Shown here: positions 1 to 7,972 of the stretch, one piece after another | How the letters are laid out: each line of letters opens with the position of its first letter | Position numbering within the stretch: the first letter of the stretch is position 1 | Assembly (NCBI RefSeq): GCF_900090235.1 | Contig: NZ_LT607750.1 | Coordinates: forward strand, 4,827,001 to 4,891,000 | DNA from: Micromonospora echinaurantiaca | GTDB taxonomy: Bacteria > Actinomycetota > Actinomycetes > Mycobacteriales > Micromonosporaceae | Reading direction: 5' to 3' | Length of the DNA: 64,000 nucleotides | The notes under the pieces: model-generated | What the model was told of the DNA's origin: nothing | Seen by the model: the letters and a program-made list of their open reading frames with translations, nothing else | The model's database searches: none | Made by a program: the position numbers and the translations under genes

Positions 1-3
1 CGA

Positions 4-597
4 TCAGGTCTGCGCGACCCGGCGGACGATGCCGAGCAGGGCCTCCTGCACGTCCTCGATCGGCCGGTCGGGCTGGAAGACCAGCCAGTCCACGGCCACC
101 ACCAGCCCCACCCCGAACAGCGCCGACGAGGCGGTCCGCACGTCCAGGTCGGCGGGCAGGTCGCCGCTGGCCACCCCGGCCCGGACCGTCTCGGCGATCA
201 CCTCGATCGCCTCGCCGCGCAGCAGCCGCAGCGTCTGCTGCCACTCCCGGTTGGTCCGCCACATCTCCGACAGCAGCAGTTGGGCGAAGGCCCGGTAGCG
301 CCGGATGTAGTCGAGTTCGGCGCGGACCAGCGCGGCGAGCGCCTCGCGCGGCGGCAGGCCGGCCACCGCGTCCCGGAACTCGGCGGTGAGCAGCCCGATG
401 CCGTGCCGGAGCAACTCCTCGAAGAGCACCGTCTTGGACTCGAAGTTGTAGTAGACGGTGCCCTTGGCCACACCGGCGCGGGCCGCGATGTCGTCCACCG
501 TGGTCGCGGAGAAGCCCTGCTCGGCGATGAGTTCCACGGCCGCCTCGAAGAGGCGCTGCCGGGTGTCGACCCGCCGCCGCGACCGTCCGTCCGTCAC
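4..597 (-). CDS. TetR/AcrR family transcriptional regulator
   Basis: A 197-residue DNA-binding repressor of the TetR family. The N-terminal helix-turn-helix is clear (TRQRLFEAAVELIAEQGFS..TTVDDIAARAGVAKGTVYYNF, about residues 8-55), and the rest is the helical ligand-binding/dimerisation domain. I chose the GTG at 597 because GGGAGG lies just upstream; an in-frame ATG at 624 begins right after the stop of the preceding gene but lacks a well-spaced ribosome site. It is the third gene of a leftward operon with an ABC ATPase and a YhgE-type membrane protein, so it probably represses that operon through the palindrome at 3760-3773 (inference). The inducer is unknown. Confidence 0.9.
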   Translation of the reverse strand: MTDGRSRRRVDTRQRLFEAAVELIAEQGFSATTVDDIAARAGVAKGTVYYNFESKTVLFEELLRHGIGLLTAEFRDAVAGLPPREALAALVRAELDYIRRYRAFAQLLLSEMWRTNREWQQTLRLLRGEAIEVIAETVRAGVASGDLPADLDVRTASSALFGVGLVVAVDWLVFQPDRPIEDVQEALLGIVRRVAQT

Positions 598-626
598 TCG
601 CCCTCCCGTCCGCGTCCCGCCCATCC

Positions 627-2861
627 TCACATGGTCAGCTCGGGATGCAGGGTGGCCGGGGTCAGCCGCCGGGACCGGCGAGCGGCGGCCACGGTGAGCG
701 CCAGCGCGCCGGCCGCGAAGCCGGCCAGCACTGCCGCTCCGGTCAGCACCGGCCCGACCGGCCCGCCGTTGACGGTGTGCCGCAGGCCGGTCACCAGGTA
801 GCTCATCGGCAACCACGGGTGGATGGCCTGGAAGAAGCCCGGCGAGGTCTGCACCGGGTAGGTGCCGCCGGAGGAGGTGAGCTGGAGCATCAGCAGCGCC
901 AGCGCGGCCAGCCGGCCGGCCGGGCCGAGCTGCGCGCCCAGCCACTGCACGATCGCGGTGAACGCCAGCGACGCCAGCGCGAGCAGCCCGAACGTGGCGG
1001 CCGGGCGGGCCGGGTCCAGCCCGAGCGCCAGGGTGACCACCGCGGAGAGCATCCCGGCCTGGGCCAGCCCGATCGCCGCGGCGGGCAGCCAACCGGCCAG
1101 CGCGACCCGCCAGGCGGGCGCGCCGGACATCACATGCCGCCGGTTGAGCGGCCGCAGCAGCAGGTACGTGATCATCGCGCCGACCCAGAGCGCCAGCCCG
1201 AGGAAGTACGGGGCGAAGCCCACCCCGTACGCGCCGGCCGGGTTGCGGGTGCTGCGTTCCAGCGCCACCGGGTCGCCGAGCACGTCGGCGCGCGCCTCGG
1301 CGTCGTCGTACCCGGGCAGCCGGTCGGCGCCCGCGGCGAGGCCGTCGGCGAGCTCGCCCGCGCCGCCGCCCAGCCGGGTCAGGCCGGCGGACAGGTCACC
1401 GGCCCCGGACTCCAGCCGGGTGAGCCCGTCGGCGAGCCGTTGGCTGCCGTCGCCGAGCCGCGTCAACCCGCCGTCCAGCTCCCGCGCGCCGGTGGCGAGC
1501 CGGAACAGCCCGCCGCGCAGCTCGTCGGCGCCACCGGCCGCCGTACCGAGGCCGTCACGAAGCTCGGCGGTGCCCCGGGCCAGGGTGCCCAGCCCGGTGG
1601 CCAGCTCGTCCACCTTGGCCCGGGCGGCGGCCACGTCGTCGGCCAGGTGCGGCGCGGCCGCGGCGATCTCCCGGGCGGTGGCGGCCACCTGGGTCATCCG
1701 GTCGCGGAGTGCGGTCAGCTCGGCGTCGTCCAGCGTGGTGGTGACCGCCCGGGCGGCCTCGACCGCGGCGGCCGCGGCGGCCCGGGCCGCCACCACGCTC
1801 GGGTCGTCGGCCAGCTCGGGGTGCTCGGCGACCAGGGTGTCCAGCCGGTCGCGCACCTCCTCCGCCCGGGTGACCGCCGCCTCGGCACGGCGGGGCAGGG
1901 CATCGAGGCCGTCGGCGAGCGACTGCGCGCCCTCGGCGATGGCGGTCGCCGCCTCCTCGATCCGTTCGGCGTTGTCCCGCAGCACCGGCTCGATCCGGTC
2001 GGCCGCGCCGTTCACCCGGTCGGCCACGGCTCGGGTCTCGGTGGCCGCGCGGGCGGTGCCGTCGGCGAGCTGGCCGGCGCCGGCGCGCAGCTCGCCGAGG
2101 CCGGCGGCGAGTTCGTCGGCGCCGCGTACCGACCGGTCGAGTCCGGCGGCCAGGGTGTCCGCGCCGGCGGCGGCGCCGCCCAGCCCGTCGGCGAGCTGGC
2201 CGGCGCCCGCCTCGGACGTGCCCAGCCCGTCGGCGATCCTCCCGGCGCCGGCCTCCGACTGGCCGAGCCCGTCGGCGAGCCGCCCCGCCCCGTCGGCCGC
2301 CCGGGCTGTCTCGGCCCGGGCGTCGGTGAAGCCGACCAGCATCCGGGCGAAGTAGTCCTTCGCGGCGGACTCGGCGGCGGCGGCCCTGATCTCGCCGAAG
2401 GCCGAGCGGGCCAGCAGGCCGGAGAGGTAGTTGGTGGCGTCGTCGTTGACCAGCTTCAGCTCGCCCCGGCGGGCCGGCCGGTCCGGCTCCGGACTGGCCA
2501 CCAGGGTGGCGGAGAAGTCCACCGGAATGGCGAAGACCAGGTGGTAGCGGCCGCTGCGCAGGCCGGCCGCGGCATCCCGGGAGTCGGTGACGTGCCAGCC
2601 GAACACCCGCCGGTCGAGCAGTTCGTCGGTGAGGTCCTGGCCGGCCTGTACCCGGCTGCCGTCGGTCGCGGTGGCCGGTCGGTCGGCGTTCACCAGCGCC
2701 ACCGGGATCCGGTCCAGCTTCCCGTACGGGTCCCAGAACGCGTAGAGGTAGAGCGCGCCGTAGAGCAGCGGGATGACGGTGAGCACGGCGAGCGCCGCGC
2801 GGGGCAGCCGCCCCCGGGTCAGCCGGCGCAGCTCGAACCGGGCGAGTGGGAGCACGCTCAT
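627..2861 (-). CDS. YhgE/Pip domain membrane protein (ABC-2 permease-like)
   Basis: A 744-residue membrane protein of the YhgE/Pip (phage infection protein) family. One transmembrane segment sits near the N terminus (about residues 22-44), followed by a large extracytoplasmic region rich in heptad-like GAGQLADGLG repeats and Ala-rich helices (about 180-560), then a C-terminal set of about five membrane helices like ABC-2 permeases. Its ATG overlaps the stop of the upstream ATPase gene by ATGA, after a good GGAGA ribosome site, so the two are translationally coupled and likely form one exporter. The substrate cannot be read from sequence. The pairing of YhgE protein, ATPase and TetR suggests an inducible efflux or cell-envelope system. 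Confidence 0.85.
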   Translation of the reverse strand: MSVLPLARFELRRLTRGRLPRAALAVLTVIPLLYGALYLYAFWDPYGKLDRIPVALVNADRPATATDGSRVQAGQDLTDELLDRRVFGWHVTDSRDAAAGLRSGRYHLVFAIPVDFSATLVASPEPDRPARRGELKLVNDDATNYLSGLLARSAFGEIRAAAAESAAKDYFARMLVGFTDARAETARAADGAGRLADGLGQSEAGAGRIADGLGTSEAGAGQLADGLGGAAAGADTLAAGLDRSVRGADELAAGLGELRAGAGQLADGTARAATETRAVADRVNGAADRIEPVLRDNAERIEEAATAIAEGAQSLADGLDALPRRAEAAVTRAEEVRDRLDTLVAEHPELADDPSVVAARAAAAAAVEAARAVTTTLDDAELTALRDRMTQVAATAREIAAAAPHLADDVAAARAKVDELATGLGTLARGTAELRDGLGTAAGGADELRGGLFRLATGARELDGGLTRLGDGSQRLADGLTRLESGAGDLSAGLTRLGGGAGELADGLAAGADRLPGYDDAEARADVLGDPVALERSTRNPAGAYGVGFAPYFLGLALWVGAMITYLLLRPLNRRHVMSGAPAWRVALAGWLPAAAIGLAQAGMLSAVVTLALGLDPARPAATFGLLALASLAFTAIVQWLGAQLGPAGRLAALALLMLQLTSSGGTYPVQTSPGFFQAIHPWLPMSYLVTGLRHTVNGGPVGPVLTGAAVLAGFAAGALALTVAAARRSRRLTPATLHPELTM

Positions 2862-3739
2862 CGGGTCTCCTCGGCGGTCTCGGTAGCGGGTGCGGCCGGG
2901 CCATCGGGCGCCGGGGCGGCCGGTTCGGTCGTGGTGGCGCTTCCGGTGGCCGCCGGGGAAGGGTCGTCCTCCCGCCGCCGGCCGGCCGGCTCCGGCTCCT
3001 CCGGGTCACCGGCGCCGGCGGCGGCCGGGGCCGGGTGGGCCGAGGCGCGAGGCGGAGCGGGCACGGCGGACGGCGGGTCGGCGGGCGACTCGCCGAGCCG
3101 GTGCACGATCGCCCGGGTGTCCGGCTCGACGGCCCGGGCGCTGGCGACCACGGCGTACCCCTGGTCGGTCAGGCGGGCCAGGGCCGACCAGAGCCAGGCG
3201 CGCTCCGGCGCGTCCGCGCCGGCGTCCACGTCGTCGGCGACGATCAGGCCGGGCCCGCTCAGCGTGGCCAGCACGAGGCCGAGCACCTGGCGCTGCACCG
3301 GGGTGAGGTCGCGGCCCCGGGTGTCCGGGTCGAGCGGCGCGTCGTCGGCGAACCCGGCTCCGCCGAGCGCGGTGGCGAGCGCCTCCCGCCGGTACGCCCG
3401 CCGGGCGCGGACCGCCGCCACCGGCGTCAGCCGGCGGCGCCGACCCGGCACCGGACCGAGCAGCAGCAGCCGCTCGCGGACGTGCTCGGCGACGGTCAGC
3501 GCGGGATCGGGCTCGTGCACCCCGGCGACCTGCCCGAGCGCCGCCGGCCCGTGCCGGAGCAGCCGCCCCTCGCTGGTCGGGAAGCGCCCGGCCAGGGCGA
3601 GCAGCAGCGAGGTGCGCCCGCTGCCCGGCGGCCCGGTCACCGCGTGCAGTTCTCCCGGTGCGGCGGTCAGGTCGACGTCCCGGAACACCCAGCCCCGGCG
3701 GGTACGCAGCCCGATCCCGCTCGCCTCGACGACCACCAT
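2858..3739 (-). CDS. ABC transporter ATP-binding protein with Pro/Ala-rich tail
   Basis: A 293-residue ATPase. Walker A is GPPGSGRT (about residues 37-44, with Arg in place of the usual Lys), Walker B is LIVADD (about 165-170), and the ABC signature is degenerate (DLTPVQRQVLGL in place of LSGGQ). The last 70 or so residues are a Pro/Ala/Glu-rich disordered tail. It is the first gene of the operon with the YhgE-like permease and TetR regulator. The non-canonical P-loop Arg and missing LSGGQ mean ATP hydrolysis may be weak; similar degenerate ATPases accompany YhgE proteins in actinobacteria (family knowledge, from memory). The start ATG is preceded by the TetR-type palindrome. Confidence 0.8.
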   Translation of the reverse strand: MVVVEASGIGLRTRRGWVFRDVDLTAAPGELHAVTGPPGSGRTSLLLALAGRFPTSEGRLLRHGPAALGQVAGVHEPDPALTVAEHVRERLLLLGPVPGRRRRLTPVAAVRARRAYRREALATALGGAGFADDAPLDPDTRGRDLTPVQRQVLGLVLATLSGPGLIVADDVDAGADAPERAWLWSALARLTDQGYAVVASARAVEPDTRAIVHRLGESPADPPSAVPAPPRASAHPAPAAAGAGDPEEPEPAGRRREDDPSPAATGSATTTEPAAPAPDGPAAPATETAEETR

Positions 3740-3759
3740 CGACCCGGCACCCCCTTTGA

Positions 3760-3773
3760 ACTGACCAGTCAGT
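3760..3773. promoter_or_regulatory. Candidate TetR operator
   Basis: The 14-mer ACTGACCAGTCAGT is almost a perfect palindrome (arms ACTGAC and GTCAGT). It lies about 20 bases upstream of the ATG of the ABC ATPase gene, where a repressor would block the operon promoter. The motif resembles operators of the AcrR/QacR type. The likely ligand is the TetR regulator encoded at the end of the same operon. Confidence 0.65.
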
Positions 3774-3824
3774 ACAAAAACATGGCCAGCATAGCCCCGC
3801 CTCGCGCCGGAGGCCGGAGCCGGG

Positions 3825-4664
3825 TCAGAAGAGCACGGTGGCCAGGGTGCCGACCGGGCGGAAGCCGCACCGGTCGTAGACCCGGCGGGCAGGCAGGTTG
3901 AAGTCGTTGACGTAGAGGCTGACGGTGGGCGCCGCGCGCAGCAGCGCGTCGCGTACCACCGCCGCCATCGCCGCGGTGGCGATCCCCCGGCCCCGCCACT
4001 CCGGGGCCACCCAGACCCCCTGCACCTGGGCGGTCCGCCGGGTGACCACCGCCAGTTCCGCCTTGAAGACCACCTGGCCGTCGACGAAGCGGGCGTACGC
4101 CCGGCCGGCCCGGACCAGGTCGGCGACCCGCCGCCGGTAGCTGCGCCCGCCGTCGTCGGCGAGCGGTGAGACGCCGACCTCCTCGGTGTACATCGCCACC
4201 GCCGCCGGGAAGAGGCGGTCGATCTCCCCGCTGCGCACCCGGCGCACCTCGGGGTCGGCGGGCACCACTGGCAGCGCGTCGGTGGCCAGCAACGGCTGGT
4301 TGGGGCGTACGTCCCGGGCGGGTCCCCAGGCCTCGGCGAGGCGGTCCCAGAGCCCGAGCACGGCGTCGGCCCGGCCCACGATCGACGAGCAGAGCCGCTC
4401 CTCGCCGGCGAGCAGGTCGGCGTAGGCGGCCACGGCCGGCTCGCTGGCGAGCACCGGGGTGAGGTTGCCGCCCAGCCAGCAGACCGACTCCAGGTGGCGG
4501 CGGGTGCCGTAGCCCAGCACCCGGCCCTCGGCCCGCCACCAGGCCAGGCCGCGCGCGGCGACCCGCTCGGCGACCTGCGCGCCCGCGAACGGGTCCAGGT
4601 CGAGCAGCCGCTCCACCGCGCGGCGCTCCGATTCCCCCAGTTGCCGTACCGGCACCGTCAGCAC
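3825..4664 (-). CDS. DUF4081-type GNAT N-acetyltransferase
   Basis: A 279-residue protein with a C-terminal GNAT fold (about residues 145-279). The acetyl-CoA binding motif V.PEWRGRGIATAAMAA is visible, followed by the YDRCGFRPVGT motif common in GNAT proteins. The N-terminal half matches the DUF4081 region that precedes GNAT in actinobacterial proteins such as Rv2867c, which also lies next to ispG. I chose the GTG at 4664 (MLTVPVRQLGESE); the reading frame is open further upstream but that part looks like noncoding GC-rich sequence. The substrate is unknown. Two regulators/transporters (MFS, PadR) separate it from ispG here, an insertion relative to Mycobacterium. Confidence 0.85.
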   Translation of the reverse strand: MLTVPVRQLGESERRAVERLLDLDPFAGAQVAERVAARGLAWWRAEGRVLGYGTRRHLESVCWLGGNLTPVLASEPAVAAYADLLAGEERLCSSIVGRADAVLGLWDRLAEAWGPARDVRPNQPLLATDALPVVPADPEVRRVRSGEIDRLFPAAVAMYTEEVGVSPLADDGGRSYRRRVADLVRAGRAYARFVDGQVVFKAELAVVTRRTAQVQGVWVAPEWRGRGIATAAMAAVVRDALLRAAPTVSLYVNDFNLPARRVYDRCGFRPVGTLATVLF

Positions 4665-4719
4665 GCCTACCAGCCTGCCATGACCGACCCCCGGTTCGCG
4701 GGTCGAGTGACGAGCCCGG

Positions 4720-5946
4720 CTAGCCCACGGGGACCGGGTCGGCCGCGGGCCCGGCCACCCGGGTCCGGGCGGCCCACCGGACCACCACCGGCACCAGCGC
4801 CCCGAGCAGCAGGAACAGCCCACCGAGCAGCAACCACCCCGGTACGCCCCAGCCGATCGCCAGCGTGGTCACCACGGCCGGCGCCAGCATCCGGCCCAAC
4901 TCGAAGCCCATGCTGTAGGCGCCCTGGTACTGCCCGTGGGCGTGCTCGGGCGCCAGCCCGAACGAGATGCCCCAGCCCGCGGCGGAATGCCACAGCTCGC
5001 CGATCACGTGCGCCAGCGCCCCGCAGACCAGCAGCGCGATCGCGGCGCCGGTCGGCAGGTCACCCGCGGCGGCGAAGAGCACGCAGGCGACGGCGATGGC
5101 CACGCCCGCCCGCCGGGCCGCCCGGCCGGCCCCGGACAGGCTCTCGGTGCCCCGCGCGGCGCGCACCTGGAACAGCACCACCATGCCGGTGTTGACCAGC
5201 AGCAACGCGGAGATCACCCAGGCCGGCGCCCGGGTGTGCCCGGCGATCCAGAGCGGAAGGGCGATGTTGAGCAGGCTGAAGTGCATCGACATCAGCCCGT
5301 CGAGGACGGTGAACGCGAGGAAGGGGCGGTCCCGCAGCGCGATCAGCCGCGGGCCGTGCGCCGGGACCGGGGCCGGGGCGATCGCCGGAAGCCGGGTGAA
5401 GACCGCGGCGGCGGCCAGGTAGGTCCCCGCGGCGGTGAGGATCAGCGCCACGTAACCGGCGCGGGTGTCGAGGGCGATGGCGAACCCGGCGAGCACCGCG
5501 CCGACCGAGATCCCGACGTTGGTGGTGGCGCGCAGGTAGGCGCGGGTGCGTACCCGCTGGTCGGCGGGGACGGAGCCGGCGATCAGCGCGCCCCGGGCGC
5601 CCCGGTCGGCCGCGTCGGCCAGCGCGGTCGCGGCGCCGACGACGAGGAAGGCCGGAAACGACCCGACCGTCACCAGGGCGGCGGTCAGCACGCCGCCGGC
5701 CACCAGTGCGCCGATCTGGGTGCCGCGGGGGCCGAGCCGGTCGGCGAGGTAGCCGGTCGGGGCGCTGGCCAACAGGCCGACCAGCGCCGAGACGGTCAGG
5801 CCGAGCCCGACCTCGGTGGCGGTGAGCCCCACCGAGCGGGTGAGGAAGAGCGCGCTGGCCGCCAGCCAGAGGCCACGGCCGACGGTCCGGACCAGGGTGC
5901 CGAGGGTGAGGGTCCGGGCCGGGCCCGGTTCTGGGAGCAGTCGCAC
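4720..5946 (-). CDS. MFS transporter
   Basis: A 408-residue major facilitator superfamily permease with about 12 hydrophobic segments. The loop motif between helices 2 and 3 is APTGYLADRLGPRGT, close to the MFS signature GxLaDrxGrkxxl, which suggests proton-driven drug or metabolite export. I chose the GTG at 5946; no strong ribosome site is visible there. It is divergent from a PadR regulator gene 123 bases away, the usual arrangement for a regulator-controlled efflux pump. Two palindromes lie in the shared promoter region, one close to each gene. The substrate is unknown. Confidence 0.88.
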   Translation of the reverse strand: MRLLPEPGPARTLTLGTLVRTVGRGLWLAASALFLTRSVGLTATEVGLGLTVSALVGLLASAPTGYLADRLGPRGTQIGALVAGGVLTAALVTVGSFPAFLVVGAATALADAADRGARGALIAGSVPADQRVRTRAYLRATTNVGISVGAVLAGFAIALDTRAGYVALILTAAGTYLAAAAVFTRLPAIAPAPVPAHGPRLIALRDRPFLAFTVLDGLMSMHFSLLNIALPLWIAGHTRAPAWVISALLLVNTGMVVLFQVRAARGTESLSGAGRAARRAGVAIAVACVLFAAAGDLPTGAAIALLVCGALAHVIGELWHSAAGWGISFGLAPEHAHGQYQGAYSMGFELGRMLAPAVVTTLAIGWGVPGWLLLGGLFLLLGALVPVVVRWAARTRVAGPAADPVPVG

Positions 5947-5960
5947 GCCCGAGAGCCTAA

Positions 5961-5980
5961 CAAGACGTACGTACGGTTTG
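5961..5980. promoter_or_regulatory. Palindrome upstream of MFS gene
   Basis: CAAGACGTACGTACGGTTTG is symmetric at 16 of 20 positions, with a perfect CGTACGTACG core. It lies about 15 bases upstream of the chosen MFS start and is a candidate operator for that gene. Which regulator binds it is not known. Confidence 0.45.
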
Positions 5981-6020
5981 TTGGTGGCCTCCGCCACAGC
6001 CTTGTCGACGACACATTGCC

Positions 6021-6039
6021 GATATATCGTCGATGCATC
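6021..6039. promoter_or_regulatory. Candidate PadR operator
   Basis: GATATATCGTCGATGCATC is an imperfect dyad (GAT..ATCG T CGAT..ATC, 14 of 19 positions symmetric) 30 bases upstream of the padR start codon. ATATATCGTCGAT-like dyads are typical of PadR-family autoregulatory sites in actinobacteria (from memory). It also lies in the shared region with the divergent MFS gene, so it could control both. Confidence 0.55.
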
Positions 6040-6068
6040 AGCGACAGCACGAGAGAAGGTGAGGAACC

Positions 6069-6656
6069 ATGGGGTTCCATCGCAAACTGCACGAACTGCA
6101 TGAGGCGCGGATGCGCGGCTTCGGCTTCCCGCCCGGCCCGCACGGCCACGGCGGCCGGGGAGGTCACGGCGGTTGGGGCGGCGGCTGGGGCGGTCGCGGC
6201 CGGGGCCGGGGACGCCGGCCCAACGTCCGGCACGCCGTGCTGGCCCTGCTCGTCGAGCGGCCGATGCACGGCTACGAGATGATCCAGGAGATCGACTCCC
6301 GCACCGGCGGCGCCTGGCGACCGAGCCCGGGTTCGGTCTACCCCACCCTGCAGCTGCTGGAGGACGAGGGGCTGATCGCGGCGAGCACCGACGAGGCCGG
6401 CGGCGGGCGCAAGCGGTTCGCGCTGACCGAGGCCGGCCGGGCGGAGGCCACCGAGGCGGCACAGACCCCGCCCTGGGCGGAGTTCGCCCAGGACACGGTC
6501 AACAGCTGGCACGACATCCGGGACGCCGGCGCGCAGGCGATGCACGCGCTGCGCCAGGTGATGATGACCGGCACCGACGACCAGCGGGAGCGGGCCGCCC
6601 AAGTGCTCGACGAGACCCGCCGCAAGCTCTACGCGATCCTCGCCGAATCCGAGTGA
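6069..6656 (+). CDS. PadR family transcriptional regulator
   Basis: A 195-residue regulator. The first 55 residues are a Gly/His/Arg-rich low-complexity leader (HGHGGRGGHGGWGG), which may bind metal or just be disordered. The PadR winged helix follows (about 57-130), with typical motifs ALLVERPMHGYEMI, GSVYPTLQLLEDEGLI and GRKRFALTEAGR. The C-terminal helices should mediate dimerisation. AAGGTGAGG precedes the ATG. It is divergent from the MFS exporter and most likely represses it and itself (inference from layout and the 6021-6039 dyad). Confidence 0.92.
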   Translation: MGFHRKLHELHEARMRGFGFPPGPHGHGGRGGHGGWGGGWGGRGRGRGRRPNVRHAVLALLVERPMHGYEMIQEIDSRTGGAWRPSPGSVYPTLQLLEDEGLIAASTDEAGGGRKRFALTEAGRAEATEAAQTPPWAEFAQDTVNSWHDIRDAGAQAMHALRQVMMTGTDDQRERAAQVLDETRRKLYAILAESE

Positions 6657-6696
6657 CCCGGGGCCGCCCCGGGCCGCCCCGGACCCGCTCGCTCAG

Positions 6697-6744
6697 ACAG
6701 CGAAAGAGTGGCCATTCCACGGGGGATGGCCACTCTTTCTCTGT
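6697..6744. terminator. Bidirectional terminator between padR and ispG
   Basis: A hairpin with perfect 13-base arms AAAGAGTGGCCAT (6703-6715) and ATGGCCACTCTTT (6726-6738), extended outward with one mismatch. The A and T tracts at the stem ends make it work in both directions. It sits between the convergent padR and ispG genes. Confidence 0.9.
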
Positions 6745-6790
6745 TGGTGCGTGCGCTCGGCCCGGTCGGGACGGCGAGGCGCCCGGTAGG

Positions 6791-7963
6791 TCAGTGGACG
6801 GTGACGGTGGGGCCGGGGAGCATGGCCCGCAGCTCCTCGGGCAGCTCGGCGCCCATCTCGTCGGCGATGCGCAGCGCCTCCTCGATCAGCGTCTCCACGA
6901 TCTGCGCCTCGGGCACGGTCTTGACCACCTTGCCCTTGACGAAGATCTGGCCCTTGCCGTTGCCGGAGGCCACGCCCAGGTCGGCCTCGCGGGCCTCACC
7001 GGGGCCGTTCACCACGCAGCCCATCACGGCCACCCGCAGCGGCACCGGCAGCCCCTCCAGGCCGGCGGTGACCTCCTCAGCGAGCTTGTAGACGTCCACC
7101 TGGGCCCGGCCACAGGACGGGCAGGAGACGATCTCCAGGCCCCGCTCGCGCAGCCCGAGCGACTCCAGGATCGCCGCGCCGACCTTGATCTCCTCCACCG
7201 GCGGGGCCGACAGCGAGACCCGGATGGTGTCGCCGATCCCCTCAGCCAGCAGCGCGCCGAAGGCGACCGCCGACTTGATGGTGCCCTGGAAGGCCGGGCC
7301 GGCCTCGGTGACGCCCAGGTGCAGCGGGTAGTCGCACTTCTCGGCGAGCAGGCGGTAGGCCCGGATCATCACCACCGGGTCGTTGTGCTTCACCGAGATC
7401 TTGATGTCCCGGAAGCCGTGCTCCTCGAAGAGCGAGCACTCCCAGAGCGCCGACTCGACGAGCGCCTCGGCGGTGGCCTTGCCGTACTTGGCGAGCAGCC
7501 GCTTGTCGAGCGAGCCGGCGTTCACGCCGATCCGGATCGGCACCCCGGCGTCGCCGGCCGCCTTGGCGATCTCCTTGACCTTGTCGTCGAACTGCCGGAT
7601 GTTGCCCGGGTTCACCCGCACCGCGGCGCAGCCGGCGTCGATCGCGGCGAAGACGTACTTCGGCTGGAAGTGGATGTCGGCGATGACCGGGATCTGCGAC
7701 TTCTTGGCGATCGCCGGCAGCGCCTCGACGTCGTCCTGGCTGGGCACGGCGACCCGGACGATCTGGCAGCCGGACGCGGTCAGCTCGGCGATCTGCTGGA
7801 GCGTGGCGTTGACGTCGGCGGTGAGGGTGGTGGTCATCGACTGCACCGAGACCGGCGCGCCACCGCCGACCGGCACCGAACCGACCATGATCTGGCGGCT
7901 GGCCCGGCGCGGTGCGAGCGGCGGGGGCGGTACGGCGGGGATACCGAGACTGACAGCGGTCAC
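6791..7963 (-). CDS. ispG: 4-hydroxy-3-methylbut-2-en-1-yl diphosphate synthase (flavodoxin)
   Basis: IspG/GcpE, a [4Fe-4S] enzyme making HMBPP from MEcPP in the penultimate step of the non-mevalonate isoprenoid pathway. About 390 residues. The cluster-binding cysteines are visible in CPSCGRA and [11 protein letters not shown] near residues 280-325, with the downstream conserved Glu. The N-terminal TIM-barrel motif SVQSMTTT is present. Two GTG starts are possible: 7963 (MTAVSLG, which fits the family better) and 7972, directly after the rseP stop. The gene follows rseP and dxr in one leftward operon, as in Mycobacterium, so two MEP steps are co-expressed with the intramembrane protease. Confidence 0.96.
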   Translation of the reverse strand: MTAVSLGIPAVPPPPLAPRRASRQIMVGSVPVGGGAPVSVQSMTTTLTADVNATLQQIAELTASGCQIVRVAVPSQDDVEALPAIAKKSQIPVIADIHFQPKYVFAAIDAGCAAVRVNPGNIRQFDDKVKEIAKAAGDAGVPIRIGVNAGSLDKRLLAKYGKATAEALVESALWECSLFEEHGFRDIKISVKHNDPVVMIRAYRLLAEKCDYPLHLGVTEAGPAFQGTIKSAVAFGALLAEGIGDTIRVSLSAPPVEEIKVGAAILESLGLRERGLEIVSCPSCGRAQVDVYKLAEEVTAGLEGLPVPLRVAVMGCVVNGPGEAREADLGVASGNGKGQIFVKGKVVKTVPEAQIVETLIEEALRIADEMGAELPEELRAMLPGPTVTVH

Positions 7964-7972
7964 TTCAGGCAC

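Noticed and set aside
645..3764. A 1039-codon open frame on the + strand opposite the ABC/YhgE genes
   Set aside because: It is an antisense shadow produced by high GC third positions; the composition is repetitive Gly/Arg/Gln and the opposite strand has clear family motifs.
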